NCBI GenBank assembly: GCA_038042195.1
Contig: JBBTET010000012.1
Span: 1 to 64,000 of the forward strand
Reading direction: 5' to 3'
Source of the DNA: JACRIM01 sp038042195
GTDB taxonomy: Bacteria; Planctomycetota; Phycisphaerae; UBA1845; UTPLA1
DNA: 64,000 bases
Under the pieces are notes generated by a model. It did not search any database and was not told the origin of the DNA. It saw only the letters and a program-made list of their open reading frames with translations. Each line of letters opens with the position of its first letter. The stretch's first letter is position 1. A program made the translations under genes and the position numbers. Shown one piece after another: positions 24,864-32,875 of the stretch.

Positions 24864-25250
24864 TCAACCCTGAAGAAACTCCGGCATCTCCGTCACGACA
24901 AACTCCGCCGCCTTGATCAGGCCCGACTCAATCGAGTACAGGTCATACCCGCGCATGGGGCCTTTCATGGAGACGGATGTGCAAGTCCATTCCGCTCGCA
25001 CGCGCCCCCCATCCATGTCCAGCCGATCCAGCTTGAGAGCCATGTCGGGGGCCATTTGGTTCACCGCCTCACGAAACCACGCGCGAATCGCAGGCTTGCC
25101 CCGGTGAGTCATGGGCTGGCCACTGAACGGCTCTGTCACCATTGAGTCCTCCGCGAAGAGCGCCATCATTGCCTGTTCACCTGCGGCCCGCTCATGCATG
25201 GCCCGAAAAACACCGTCCACAACCTGTCGATCCCGTTCTGATACTGGCAT
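24864..25250 (-). CDS. SnoaL-like (NTF2-fold) protein
   Basis: 128 residues from MPVSERDRQVVDGVF. The pattern ALFAEDSMVTEPF, GKPAIRAWFREAV and VRAEWTCTSVSMKGPMRGYDLYSIESGLI fits the SnoaL/NTF2-like fold used by small isomerases and ligand-binding proteins. There is no signal peptide, so it is cytoplasmic. A good GGAG ribosome site precedes the ATG. It is divergent from the LuxR-type regulator with only about 26 bases between starts, which suggests that the regulator controls it. Confidence 0.75.
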   Translation of the reverse strand: MPVSERDRQVVDGVFRAMHERAAGEQAMMALFAEDSMVTEPFSGQPMTHRGKPAIRAWFREAVNQMAPDMALKLDRLDMDGGRVRAEWTCTSVSMKGPMRGYDLYSIESGLIKAAEFVVTEMPEFLQG

Positions 25251-25276
25251 GACTGTTCTCCTATCTGGTATTATGA

Positions 25277-25720
25277 GTGTGCCGAAGGACACTTGCCTTG
25301 CCTGCACTGCCCCCCATCGATCATGAAACATTGGCCCGACTTCGGGAGTTCGTAAAGTCATTGCATCACGAGCCCACCTCCGCCGTGCCGACCGATCGCA
25401 TCGTCCGAATGGCCGAAGAGGTCCGCTTCAACGGCGGCGTCACCATCGACTTCGAGGCCAGCCAATCCCTCGGCCAACCGCTCGTCGTCCTTCGACTCCC
25501 TGCTGAGCAGGGACCGGCGGAATGCCTCGGTGTCTTATCAAAGCGCGAACGAGAGGTCGTCTCCCTCATCGCCGAAGGCCTGAGCAACAAGCAAATCGCC
25601 CGACAGCTCTTCATCGCCCTCGCCACGGTCAAAGACCACGTCCATCGCATTCTCGGAAAGACCAGCCTGCCCAATCGCGCTGCGCTCGCCGCAGCACACC
25701 AGGGCCGATCCACCTCATGA
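25277..25720 (+). CDS. LuxR/GerE-type helix-turn-helix regulator
   Basis: 147 residues from the GTG, or 140 from a TTG at 25298 that has AAGGA 9 bases upstream and is the better supported start. The C-terminal DNA-binding domain is complete: LSKREREVVSLIAEGLSNKQ followed by IARQLFIALATVKDHVHRIL. The N-terminal 80 residues do not resemble a receiver and may bind a ligand or be a short dimerisation part. It should act as a transcription factor, probably on the adjacent divergent SnoaL-like gene. Confidence 0.85.
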   Translation: MCRRTLALPALPPIDHETLARLREFVKSLHHEPTSAVPTDRIVRMAEEVRFNGGVTIDFEASQSLGQPLVVLRLPAEQGPAECLGVLSKREREVVSLIAEGLSNKQIARQLFIALATVKDHVHRILGKTSLPNRAALAAAHQGRSTS

Positions 25721-25855
25721 CACGCCAGAGTCAATTGCCTGGCGATCATTTACTGACGCCCATAGTATGACCCACGAATAGCCCGCCGCAATCCGATCTT
25801 TGGATGGGTTTTTCCCACGATTAGAGTGCGACGACGCAGCACCAAACGTATCACG

Positions 25856-27232
25856 ATGCCGACACCTTCCACCCTCCCAATACCGAATCTCGTCTGGACC
25901 GGCCCGTTCGTGGCCCTGCTGCTCTGTATCGCCATCCTCCCACTGATTCCAAAAACCGCCCACTGGTGGCACCACAACCGCAACAAGCTCCTCGTCGCAC
26001 TCGGGCTGGGACTCGTCACACTCATCTACTACCACTTCCGAGGCTACGGCATCCTGCACAACGGCCACATCACCAGTCCCGGCCTGCATACCTCGCACCA
26101 CGTCCTGCACCACGTCGCCATGAGCGAGTTCCTCCCCTTCATTTCTCTGCTCTTCTCGCTCTACGTTATCGCTGGTGGCATTCGCGTCCGCGGCGACATC
26201 CCCGCGCACCCGCTCACCAACACCGCCTTCCTCGCCGTCGGCGGGCTGCTCGCCAGCCTCATCGGCACCACCGGCGCATCCATGCTCCTGATCCGCCCGC
26301 TCCTCGCCACCAACTCCGAACGCAAACGAGTCTCGCACACCGTCATATTCTTCATCTTCATCGTCAGCAACATCGGCGGCGCGCTCCTGCCCATCGGCGA
26401 CCCGCCCCTTTTCCTCGGCTACCTGCGCGGCGTGCCCTTTCTCTGGACGCTCATCCTCTGGAAAGAGTGGCTCTTCTGCACCGCGATCCTGCTTTTTGTT
26501 TATTTCATCTGGGACACACTCGAATACAAAAAGGAAACGCCCCGGCGCATCATTCTCGACGAGACGCGCGTCGAGAAACTTCGCCTCGACGGCAGCATCA
26601 ACTTCCTCTGGCTGATCGCCGTCGTGTTTGTGACGGGGAATATGGACCCCACGAAGCCGTTCATCGGCACAACGTGGACCCCGCCAAACTTCCTTCGGGA
26701 AGCCCTGCAAACCGCAATGGTGGGACTCTCACTCGTAACAACCCCGCGCGGCCTGCGGAAAGAATCCGGCTTCTCTTACGAGGCCATCCTCGAAGTCGCC
26801 TGCCTCTTCTCCGGCATCTTCCTCTGCATGCAGGTGCCTATCGAAATCCTCAACGCCAAGGGTGCATCACTCGGCCTCGACTCCCCCGCCAAGTTCTTCT
26901 GGGCCAGCGGCATCCTCAGCAGCTTCCTCGACAACGCCCCGACCTACGTCGTCTTCTTTGAAACCGCCAACGCCATGACCCACGCCCCCGGCGACGGCAT
27001 CCTCCCCCTCCTCAGCGGCCACTACATCCGCATCGACCTGCTCATCGCCCTCTCACTCGGCTCCGTCTTCATGGGGGCCAATACCTACATCGGCAACGGC
27101 CCCAACTTCATGGTCAAGTCCATCGCCGAACGCGCCGGCATCAAAATGCCCTCCTTCTTCGGCTACATGGCCTACAGCATCTGCATCCTCATCCCGCTCT
27201 TCGCGCTGGTGACCGTGGTGTTTTTTCGATGA
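25856..27232 (+). CDS. NhaD/ArsB-superfamily sodium:proton antiporter-like membrane protein
   Basis: 458 residues with about 11-12 hydrophobic segments. The conserved helix-break motifs are seen: VGGLLASLIGTTGASMLLIR in the first half, FIFIVSNIGGALLPIGDPP, and in the second half GILSSFLDNAPTYVVFF and GANTYIGNGPNFM. These match the ion transporter superfamily members NhaD, ArsB and CitM, and the IGTTGAS/DNAPT pair is the putative ion site. It probably exchanges Na+ for H+ across the inner membrane. A His-rich loop (HTSHHVLHHVAMSEF) after helix 2 is characteristic. It starts at an ATG after the convergence-free intergenic region; no strong ribosome site is seen. Confidence 0.85.
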   Translation: MPTPSTLPIPNLVWTGPFVALLLCIAILPLIPKTAHWWHHNRNKLLVALGLGLVTLIYYHFRGYGILHNGHITSPGLHTSHHVLHHVAMSEFLPFISLLFSLYVIAGGIRVRGDIPAHPLTNTAFLAVGGLLASLIGTTGASMLLIRPLLATNSERKRVSHTVIFFIFIVSNIGGALLPIGDPPLFLGYLRGVPFLWTLILWKEWLFCTAILLFVYFIWDTLEYKKETPRRIILDETRVEKLRLDGSINFLWLIAVVFVTGNMDPTKPFIGTTWTPPNFLREALQTAMVGLSLVTTPRGLRKESGFSYEAILEVACLFSGIFLCMQVPIEILNAKGASLGLDSPAKFFWASGILSSFLDNAPTYVVFFETANAMTHAPGDGILPLLSGHYIRIDLLIALSLGSVFMGANTYIGNGPNFMVKSIAERAGIKMPSFFGYMAYSICILIPLFALVTVVFFR

Positions 27233-27335
27233 TGGGGCGGGGAACACCGAACGATGAACATGGGAATCATAACGAGAGGTGGCCCTGCACCTGCTTTGAC
27301 GCTAAATCCAGAGATGTCGGTTGCCAGGCTCGCCG

Positions 27336-27344
27336 TGGTATAAT
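27336..27344 (+). promoter_or_regulatory. Extended -10 promoter for the FG-GAP/dockerin gene
   Basis: TGGTATAAT fits the TGnTATAAT extended -10 consensus, 30 bases before the chosen ATG. There is no clear -35 box, which extended -10 promoters do not need. Confidence 0.5.
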
Positions 27345-27374
27345 GAGGCAATCAACTCGCGGAGCCCATTTGTT

Positions 27375-29018
27375 ATGGTTGCAACCGAGAATGGTTCCCC
27401 CCTTTCGACTTGTCGACGAAGCCACATTCGGGTCGCGGGAAGTTTCTTGCTAAGACTTGCGCTCTTTTTCCCTGTCCTTCACCTCTCCCAGATCGTTAAC
27501 GGTCAACAGCCTTTTCACAACACACCGGACTGGGTCTCTTCTGACACACCAATCAGCACCGGAGCCGCCTTGGCGGATCTGAATCGCGATGGATGGTTGG
27601 ACCTCGTCATCTCAAACGGCAACGATATTCGTGCCGAGAAGATAACGGTCTACTACAACCAAGGCGATGGAACGTATCCAAACGCACCAGACTGGCAGTC
27701 GTCGGATGTCGCGTTCCATGGCCACCTCGATGTGGCGGACGTCAACGGCGACGGCTGGCCCGACGTTGCCGTCGCAGTTTTGTTAACGAACGGCTCCTCA
27801 TCGGCTAAGCTCTACCTAAACAACGGCGGTATGCTCGCATTGGTCCCAAGTTGGACCTCTACGGAGACCTCCCGGGCCTTCGCCGTGGCCTTCGGCGACA
27901 TGAACAATGACGGCCGACCGGACCTCGCTGTCGCCACCGGTTGGCCGTACACCGGAGGCTTTGCCGCTCGCAACACCGTGCACCTCAATATCAACGGTCA
28001 ACTTGAAGCGACGGCAAGTTGGCAATCGGACGATCTCAACCATTATCTAGGCGCATTGTGGGTCGACGCCGATCATGACGGCTGGTTGGATCTCGTCGGC
28101 GTCGGCACGAACACTCATACATGGCTATACCGCAACCTCGGCGGAGCCCTTGAAACCACCGCAAGTTGGCACACGACAGACAACGGCGGTCAATTCGGAA
28201 TCATGGCGGTTGCCGGCGACGTGACGGGCGACGGTTTCTCCGATTTATTCGTCACGGACAACACGCAGGTCTTCACCGGCAGCGGGCGATTCCGTCAATA
28301 CAATGGGCTTCCCGCCGGATTGTTCAACACGTCTCCGAACTGGTTCTACTTTGATGACTACGGTTCCGCGGTCGCTTTGGGCGACATCGACGCGGATGGT
28401 CAGCTCGACCTATGCACCGGTGCCTGGTTTGATTCAACGCGCCTCTTCCTCAACACCGGCGCGGGGTTCGCCGCCGTGCCAAGCTGGAGCTCCAGCGCCA
28501 TCAGCGTCGTGGAAAAGATCGCGCTCGGCGACATAGACAAAAATGGGCTGCGGACCATCCACGCGTCGTTTACGCCTACTGCGGGCCAGCGACTCTTCTA
28601 TCTCGGTAAGCAACCGATTCAGGAGCTGTGTGTCGTGTGGCGCGACGGCATCTCGCTCGCCCCTGGCCAATTCACGTTGAACCGTGATTTTGGATGGATC
28701 ACCCTGGACGCTGCGCCGGCCGCGTCGCTCGAGGTTGATTACACGTATTCCAGTCGACCAGACATGGCGATTGCGAATTGGGACGACTCGCTGGGCAACT
28801 ATGTCTATTACAACCAACTCGCACTCAAGGGAGACGCTAATTGCGACGGGCGCGTGGATAACCTCGATATTGTCCTATTCGTCACGCTTCTGATTGATCG
28901 CGCTGCCTATGACGCCGCATACCCGGACTGCGATGCGGATACTTTCTGCGATATGAACGACGACGCCACGATCGACGGTAGCGACATTCAAGAGTTCGTC
29001 CGCACATTAACAGGTTAA
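27375..29018 (+). CDS. Secreted FG-GAP (VCBS) repeat protein with C-terminal dockerin-like domain
   Basis: 547 residues from MVATENGSPLSTCRRSHIRV, with a signal peptide hydrophobic core SFLLRLALFFPVLHLSQIV. Repeats with calcium-loop motifs follow: ADLNRDGWLDLVI, ADVNGDGWPDVAV, GDMNNDGRPDLAV, DADHDGWLDLVG, GDVTGDGFSDLFV and GDIDADGQLDLCT. These are blades of an integrin-alpha-like propeller. The last 60 residues hold dockerin-type loops (DANCDGRVDNLDIV and DMNDDATIDGSDIQ). An extracellular, calcium-stabilised binding protein is likely. The ribosome site is weak (CGGAG 10 bases before the ATG). Confidence 0.85.
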   Translation: MVATENGSPLSTCRRSHIRVAGSFLLRLALFFPVLHLSQIVNGQQPFHNTPDWVSSDTPISTGAALADLNRDGWLDLVISNGNDIRAEKITVYYNQGDGTYPNAPDWQSSDVAFHGHLDVADVNGDGWPDVAVAVLLTNGSSSAKLYLNNGGMLALVPSWTSTETSRAFAVAFGDMNNDGRPDLAVATGWPYTGGFAARNTVHLNINGQLEATASWQSDDLNHYLGALWVDADHDGWLDLVGVGTNTHTWLYRNLGGALETTASWHTTDNGGQFGIMAVAGDVTGDGFSDLFVTDNTQVFTGSGRFRQYNGLPAGLFNTSPNWFYFDDYGSAVALGDIDADGQLDLCTGAWFDSTRLFLNTGAGFAAVPSWSSSAISVVEKIALGDIDKNGLRTIHASFTPTAGQRLFYLGKQPIQELCVVWRDGISLAPGQFTLNRDFGWITLDAAPAASLEVDYTYSSRPDMAIANWDDSLGNYVYYNQLALKGDANCDGRVDNLDIVLFVTLLIDRAAYDAAYPDCDADTFCDMNDDATIDGSDIQEFVRTLTG

Positions 29019-29076
29019 AAAAAAGAGCCTCCCGATTCCGTTGCACGTTCGGACGCGCCGGAACCGAGAGGCTCTT
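29017..29076 (-). terminator. Rho-independent terminator after the prepilin gene
   Basis: On the minus strand AAGAGCCTCTCGGTTCCGG is followed by a loop and CGGAATCGGGAGGCTCTT, a long imperfect stem, then eight T (29024-29017). It ends the transcript of the prepilin gene. The convergent FG-GAP gene stop overlaps the T tract, and the stem may also end that transcript, though without a T run. Confidence 0.85.
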
Positions 29077-29097
29077 GGACCATCCGTCGTAGGCAAG

Positions 29098-30174
29098 CTA
29101 CTCCGCGCTTCCCCCGCCGGCCAGCGACTTGGGCCGCAAGCGGCTGAACCAGACGTCCAGCATTTCATCGTAGGATGCCTGGTTGATCTCAAATGTGCTC
29201 CCACCGCTTGCCTTGTAAGGGCCGATGTAGCCGTCCGCCTGCGCCCCGGTCGCACCGGCACGATCCTGAATTGCCGCGACATGGCCGTCGGCGAAGAGCA
29301 TGTTCGCAAACCCACCGACGTAGTCGCCGGTGCGGGGCTTGTGCAGCGGCGCGATGTCGTTGTACTCATGCCCCTTCTGGCCCGCATTCCCGGTGACCCC
29401 GCTGTAATCCACGGTCATTCCGTCAGTAAACGATTCCACTGTAAAGTCACCCGTTTTCAGCACGTCGGAGCCTGCAAACTGGTTGACCGTCTGTGCGTAG
29501 GCAGCAGTCACCGTGGCTTCGGCGGCATCGCCGACACGCGAGTCACCAAGTATCGGAATCTTGTCAACCGGCGCAGCCGTGGTGCCCAGGTGTTTGGAGT
29601 TCAGAGGTCCGTCGCCGTCGTTCGGAGACTTCGAGGGATCGCTGGGGTCGCCATCAACGCCGTAGCCGTCCGCAGCCGTCGGATCGCCGCGAGTGAATTG
29701 CCACGTCGAGGCATAGTTGGTGTTGTAACCCTTTTGCCACATCTCCTTCGATTTTATGCCGACGGTCGCGGCCGGAACCGGGCCGGCACGGCCGGGATTC
29801 GCAACTCCGGTCGTCGATGCACCGGTGTAGTCGCCGACCTTTTCGCTGATCTGATACTTGTTGGCGGGGCAGAGCATCTTGCCGGGCGTTCCAACCTTGA
29901 GGTTGATTACATCCGCCACCCATCCGACCTCGCGCACGTCACCATCGCGTAGATGATCGAAGGCCCCAGACGTCCGCTGGCCGTTGGGATCGTTCGACGC
30001 CCTCATCTCAAAAGCCGTCCCAAAGGTACGCAGGTACATGCCGCAGGTCGCCGCCTTGGAACTCTCCCGCGCCCCCGACAGGGCGGGCAGGAGAATCGCC
30101 ACGAGAATGAGGATGATCGAAATCACCACCAGTAATTCAACAAGGGTGAACGCGCGCAACTGTCTCTTCTTCAT
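29098..30174 (-). CDS. Type II secretion/type IV pilin-like prepilin with H-X9-DG tail
   Basis: 358 residues from MKKRQLRAFTLVELLVVI. The short basic leader and FTLVELLVVISIILIL form the class III prepilin cleavage/methylation signal and N-terminal helix. Processing by prepilin peptidase would occur after Ala before Phe. LLPALSGARESSKAATC follows, as in Phycisphaerae pseudopilins, and the C-terminus contains MLFADGHVAAIQD, the H-X9-DG-type tail. The protein is inserted in the inner membrane and possibly assembled into a pseudopilus. GGAG precedes the ATG by 6 bases, and the frame ahead of it lacks the motif. Confidence 0.9.
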   Translation of the reverse strand: MKKRQLRAFTLVELLVVISIILILVAILLPALSGARESSKAATCGMYLRTFGTAFEMRASNDPNGQRTSGAFDHLRDGDVREVGWVADVINLKVGTPGKMLCPANKYQISEKVGDYTGASTTGVANPGRAGPVPAATVGIKSKEMWQKGYNTNYASTWQFTRGDPTAADGYGVDGDPSDPSKSPNDGDGPLNSKHLGTTAAPVDKIPILGDSRVGDAAEATVTAAYAQTVNQFAGSDVLKTGDFTVESFTDGMTVDYSGVTGNAGQKGHEYNDIAPLHKPRTGDYVGGFANMLFADGHVAAIQDRAGATGAQADGYIGPYKASGGSTFEINQASYDEMLDVWFSRLRPKSLAGGGSAE

Positions 30175-30347
30175 GTCATCTCCTGCAGAAATGGGTCCAA
30201 CTCGCTTCCCCGAAATGGGGGGCCACACGCTGAGCATCAGAGTAAGAGACGATGCCTCGAATACCAGTCAAGATTGAATGAAGTCTGTGTGAACAAGTCT
30301 TAACAATCGCCCGCCCTTGTCGAATGGAGCCGTTCCCACCTGCCCGA

Positions 30348-30376
30348 TTCACTTCAAATCCCCTCGATGCTATAAT
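30348..30376 (+). promoter_or_regulatory. Sigma-70-type promoter for the TPR-esterase gene
   Basis: TTCACT (30348-30353), a 17-base spacer, then TATAAT (30371-30376), 62 bases before the ATG. The transcribed leader contains a perfect hairpin GGCGAATC-GCCC-GATTCGCC at 30383-30402, which may protect the mRNA or regulate it. Confidence 0.6.
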
Positions 30377-30438
30377 GCCCCCGGCGAATCGCCCGATTCG
30401 CCCCATGCCTGACGACGGTTGCATTTAAGGAGAATCCC

Positions 30439-32001
30439 ATGAACACCTCACCGTTCCAATCCAAGAACCCGCTCCGATTCCTGGCCGTGGCCGCGCTATT
30501 CGCAGGCCTGGTCGCCCTTCCCGCGCGAGCCGGCGACGACCCTGATCCGCAGAAGCTGGCTCAGGAGATGGAGGCTGCCTATCGCGCGGGTCAGTATGAC
30601 AAAGCCCTGACCCTCGGTGAGAAACTGCACAAACTCGACGAAGACAATCCCACCCACATGTACAACCTCGCCTGCCTGAATTGCCTCCTCGGCAAGAAGG
30701 ACAAGGCCTACGACTGGCTCGACAAGGCCGTTGATGCGGGTTGGAAAGACGCCAGTAAGCTCAGCGACGACGACGACTTCAAAACCATTCGCGGCGAAGA
30801 TCGCTTCCGCACCATCGTCCGCAAGCTCCGTGATGCCGACGCCCCCAAGAAGGGTGAAAAGAAGGCCGACAAGAAAAAGCCCGCGAAGAGCGACGACGAC
30901 GCGGATGATGACGACGACGAAGACGACGAGGATCACGCCGACAAGAAACCCGCCAAGGTCGAAAAGAAATCGCCCACCAAGAAGGAGGCCAAGGACGACG
31001 ATGAGGATGACGACGACGATGCCGCCGACAAGAGCGAGCAGGTCCAGGAACTGACCCAGCAGCTCATCGCCGCCGCCGAGGCCAAGGACTACGACAAGGC
31101 CCTCAAGATCGCCCTCAAGGCCCAAAAACTCGCCGACGTCGGCCTCACCAACTACAACGTCGCCTGCATGTACTCGCTCAAGGGCAACAAAGACAAGGCC
31201 TTTGAGTACCTCGAACGCGCCTACAAGAAGGGCGACTTCCCCAACGACATCATCGCTCAGATGGAAGGTGACTCCGACCTCGACAACATCCGAAAAGACC
31301 CCCGCTATGCCAAAATGGAAGACATGGCCAAAGGCGGCAAGGCCAAGGGCGGCAACCGCCGCACCGGTGGTGATACGCAAAAAGCCGAGTTCAAATGGAA
31401 GGTCACGCTGCCCAGCAAGCACGATGCGGATGAGAAAACCCCACTGCTCGTCGTGCTCCATGGTGCGGGCGGCAACATGAAGGAGACCTCCGCGACGTGG
31501 AAGAAAGTCGCCGACAAAGCCAATGCCATTCTACTGACACCACAAGGAACCATTGAGCAGGGCGTGGGCTTCAACTGGGGCCAGGACACGGACACCGTCG
31601 AAGAAAACGTGTTGATGGCCATCGACAAAGTCGCCGGAGAACACAAGATCGACAAGTCGAAGATCGTCCTCGCCGGCTTCAGCCAGGGCGCAATGATGAC
31701 CTGGGGTCTGGCCCTGCGAAACCCCGACACCTTCTGCGGTATCATCCCGGTCGCCGGGCGCTGCGATGCGAAATCAGAGTCGGCATTCAGCGACACCGAC
31801 CTGGCAAAACTGAAGGCCTATCTGATCCTCGGTGAAGACGACAACGAGGCGCTGAACGAATCCGCAAAAAGCGCCGCCAAGAAATTGGAGAAGAAGGGTG
31901 CGAAGGTCGGAGTCACCGTGATACGCGACCTCGGCCACGCCTACCCCGACAACGCCGACGTCGAACTAGGCAAGGCCCTCAAGTTCGTCATGGGTGAGTG
32001 A
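30439..32001 (+). CDS. Secreted TPR protein fused to an alpha/beta-hydrolase (esterase-like) domain
   Basis: 520 residues with a signal peptide (LRFLAVAALFAGLVALPARA). Two TPR-like blocks (about 35-135 and 205-295) surround a charged linker of Lys and runs of Asp/Glu (about 135-205). Residues about 320-520 form an alpha/beta hydrolase of the phospholipase/carboxylesterase type: LVVLHGAGGNMKE, nucleophile motif GFSQGAMM, an Asp in LGEDDNEAL and the catalytic His in DLGHAYPD. It probably hydrolyses an ester outside the cytoplasm. A strong ribosome site (AAGGAGA) precedes the ATG by 6 bases. Confidence 0.85.
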   Translation: MNTSPFQSKNPLRFLAVAALFAGLVALPARAGDDPDPQKLAQEMEAAYRAGQYDKALTLGEKLHKLDEDNPTHMYNLACLNCLLGKKDKAYDWLDKAVDAGWKDASKLSDDDDFKTIRGEDRFRTIVRKLRDADAPKKGEKKADKKKPAKSDDDADDDDDEDDEDHADKKPAKVEKKSPTKKEAKDDDEDDDDDAADKSEQVQELTQQLIAAAEAKDYDKALKIALKAQKLADVGLTNYNVACMYSLKGNKDKAFEYLERAYKKGDFPNDIIAQMEGDSDLDNIRKDPRYAKMEDMAKGGKAKGGNRRTGGDTQKAEFKWKVTLPSKHDADEKTPLLVVLHGAGGNMKETSATWKKVADKANAILLTPQGTIEQGVGFNWGQDTDTVEENVLMAIDKVAGEHKIDKSKIVLAGFSQGAMMTWGLALRNPDTFCGIIPVAGRCDAKSESAFSDTDLAKLKAYLILGEDDNEALNESAKSAAKKLEKKGAKVGVTVIRDLGHAYPDNADVELGKALKFVMGE

Positions 32002-32035
32002 CGGCTCGCCGGTTTCAAATGACCCACAACCCCAA

Positions 32036-32065
32036 GCCCGCCGGGGAAACTCGGCGGTTTTTTTT
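32036..32065 (+). terminator. Rho-independent terminator after the TPR-esterase gene
   Basis: CCGCCG, a short loop and CGGCGG (32052-32057) are followed by eight T (32058-32065), 35 bases after the stop codon at 32001. Confidence 0.85.
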
Positions 32066-32147
32066 GTGCCCTTACGACATCGACGCCTCTCATAATGCCT
32101 CCCGGTGGCACTATTACGGGGCCTTCCATAATTACCCTATTACCCAT

Positions 32148-32176
32148 TTGCCCACATAGGGATCATGGGCTATACT
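32148..32176 (+). promoter_or_regulatory. Promoter of the AbrB-like/RelE-like toxin-antitoxin pair
   Basis: TTGCCC (32148-32153), a spacer of exactly 17 bases, then TATACT (32171-32176). The ATG at 32183 lies 7 bases after the -10 box, so transcription would begin at or next to the start codon and the mRNA would be leaderless. Confidence 0.6.
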
Positions 32177-32182
32177 GTTGAG

Positions 32183-32464
32183 ATGGCCACGACCCCCGAA
32201 ACCAAACAGGCTGATGAACGTGGGCGAATCTCGCTAGGTGCCGAATTCGCCCATTGCACGTTCCTCGTCGAAAACGACGGCGGCACGATCATCATCCATC
32301 CGGCCCGGGTGATCCCCGAGCGTGAGGCGTGGCTCTATGAAAACCAAACAGCCCTCTCGCGCGTGCGTAAGGGGCTGGCACAGGCAAGAGCGGGCCAATT
32401 CGTGAAGGCCCCGTCGCTCGCGGAGGCTCGCCGACTTGCCGAGCGAATGGGCAAGGATGATTAG
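32183..32464 (+). CDS. AbrB/MazE-like antitoxin candidate
   Basis: 93 residues from MATTPETKQADERGRISLG. The ADERGRISLG...CTFLVENDGGTIIIHPARV stretch fits the swapped-hairpin AbrB DNA-binding fold, followed by an alpha-helical C-terminus (REAWLYENQTALSRVRKGLA) that would bind and neutralise the partner. The next gene, 15 bases downstream, encodes a RelE-like toxin. The upstream in-frame ATG at 32165 lies between the promoter boxes, so the second ATG was chosen and implies a leaderless message. It probably represses its own promoter. Confidence 0.75.
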   Translation: MATTPETKQADERGRISLGAEFAHCTFLVENDGGTIIIHPARVIPEREAWLYENQTALSRVRKGLAQARAGQFVKAPSLAEARRLAERMGKDD

Positions 32465-32479
32465 GTACACTGCTCCAAT

Positions 32480-32836
32480 ATGAGTCAACGCTTTACACTG
32501 GTTTGGACTCATGAAGCAACCGCGACGTTTCATGACTTGCAACAAGCCGCCATTCAAGGCCAAACGACCCGACGCAAGACCGACAAAAAGAAATCCTCGA
32601 AACAAGAGGGGCTTTTCAAGCAGGTCGTTAAGTGCCTCAGTCTACTGGAAGCCAACCCCCGACACCCCGGTCTCAAGACCCACGAGTTCACCTCGATCGA
32701 GCATCCTTACAAAAAAAGCGACAAGGTCTTCGAGGCCTATGTTCAGAACAAAACACCCGATGCCTACCGCGTGTTCTGGTGTTATGGACCGGACAAGGGC
32801 CAAGTCACAATTATCGCCATTACACCGCATCCTTGA
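32480..32836 (+). CDS. RelE/ParE-like toxin candidate
   Basis: 118 residues. WTHEATATFHDLQQAA at the N-terminus, a basic Lys-rich loop (TDKKKSSKQEGLFKQV), HPGLKTHEF and the C-terminal strand pair FEAYVQNKTPDAYRVFWCYG with the end QVTIIAITPHP are the layout of RelE-fold ribosome-dependent mRNA interferases. Lys/Arg and His of the last strands would be the RNA-cleaving residues. It is encoded 15 bases after the AbrB-like antitoxin and is likely translated from the same mRNA. Confidence 0.8.
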   Translation: MSQRFTLVWTHEATATFHDLQQAAIQGQTTRRKTDKKKSSKQEGLFKQVVKCLSLLEANPRHPGLKTHEFTSIEHPYKKSDKVFEAYVQNKTPDAYRVFWCYGPDKGQVTIIAITPHP

Positions 32837-32875
32837 AGAGGACGCCCGCAGCTCATAGCGCAGCGCGATGTTCCA

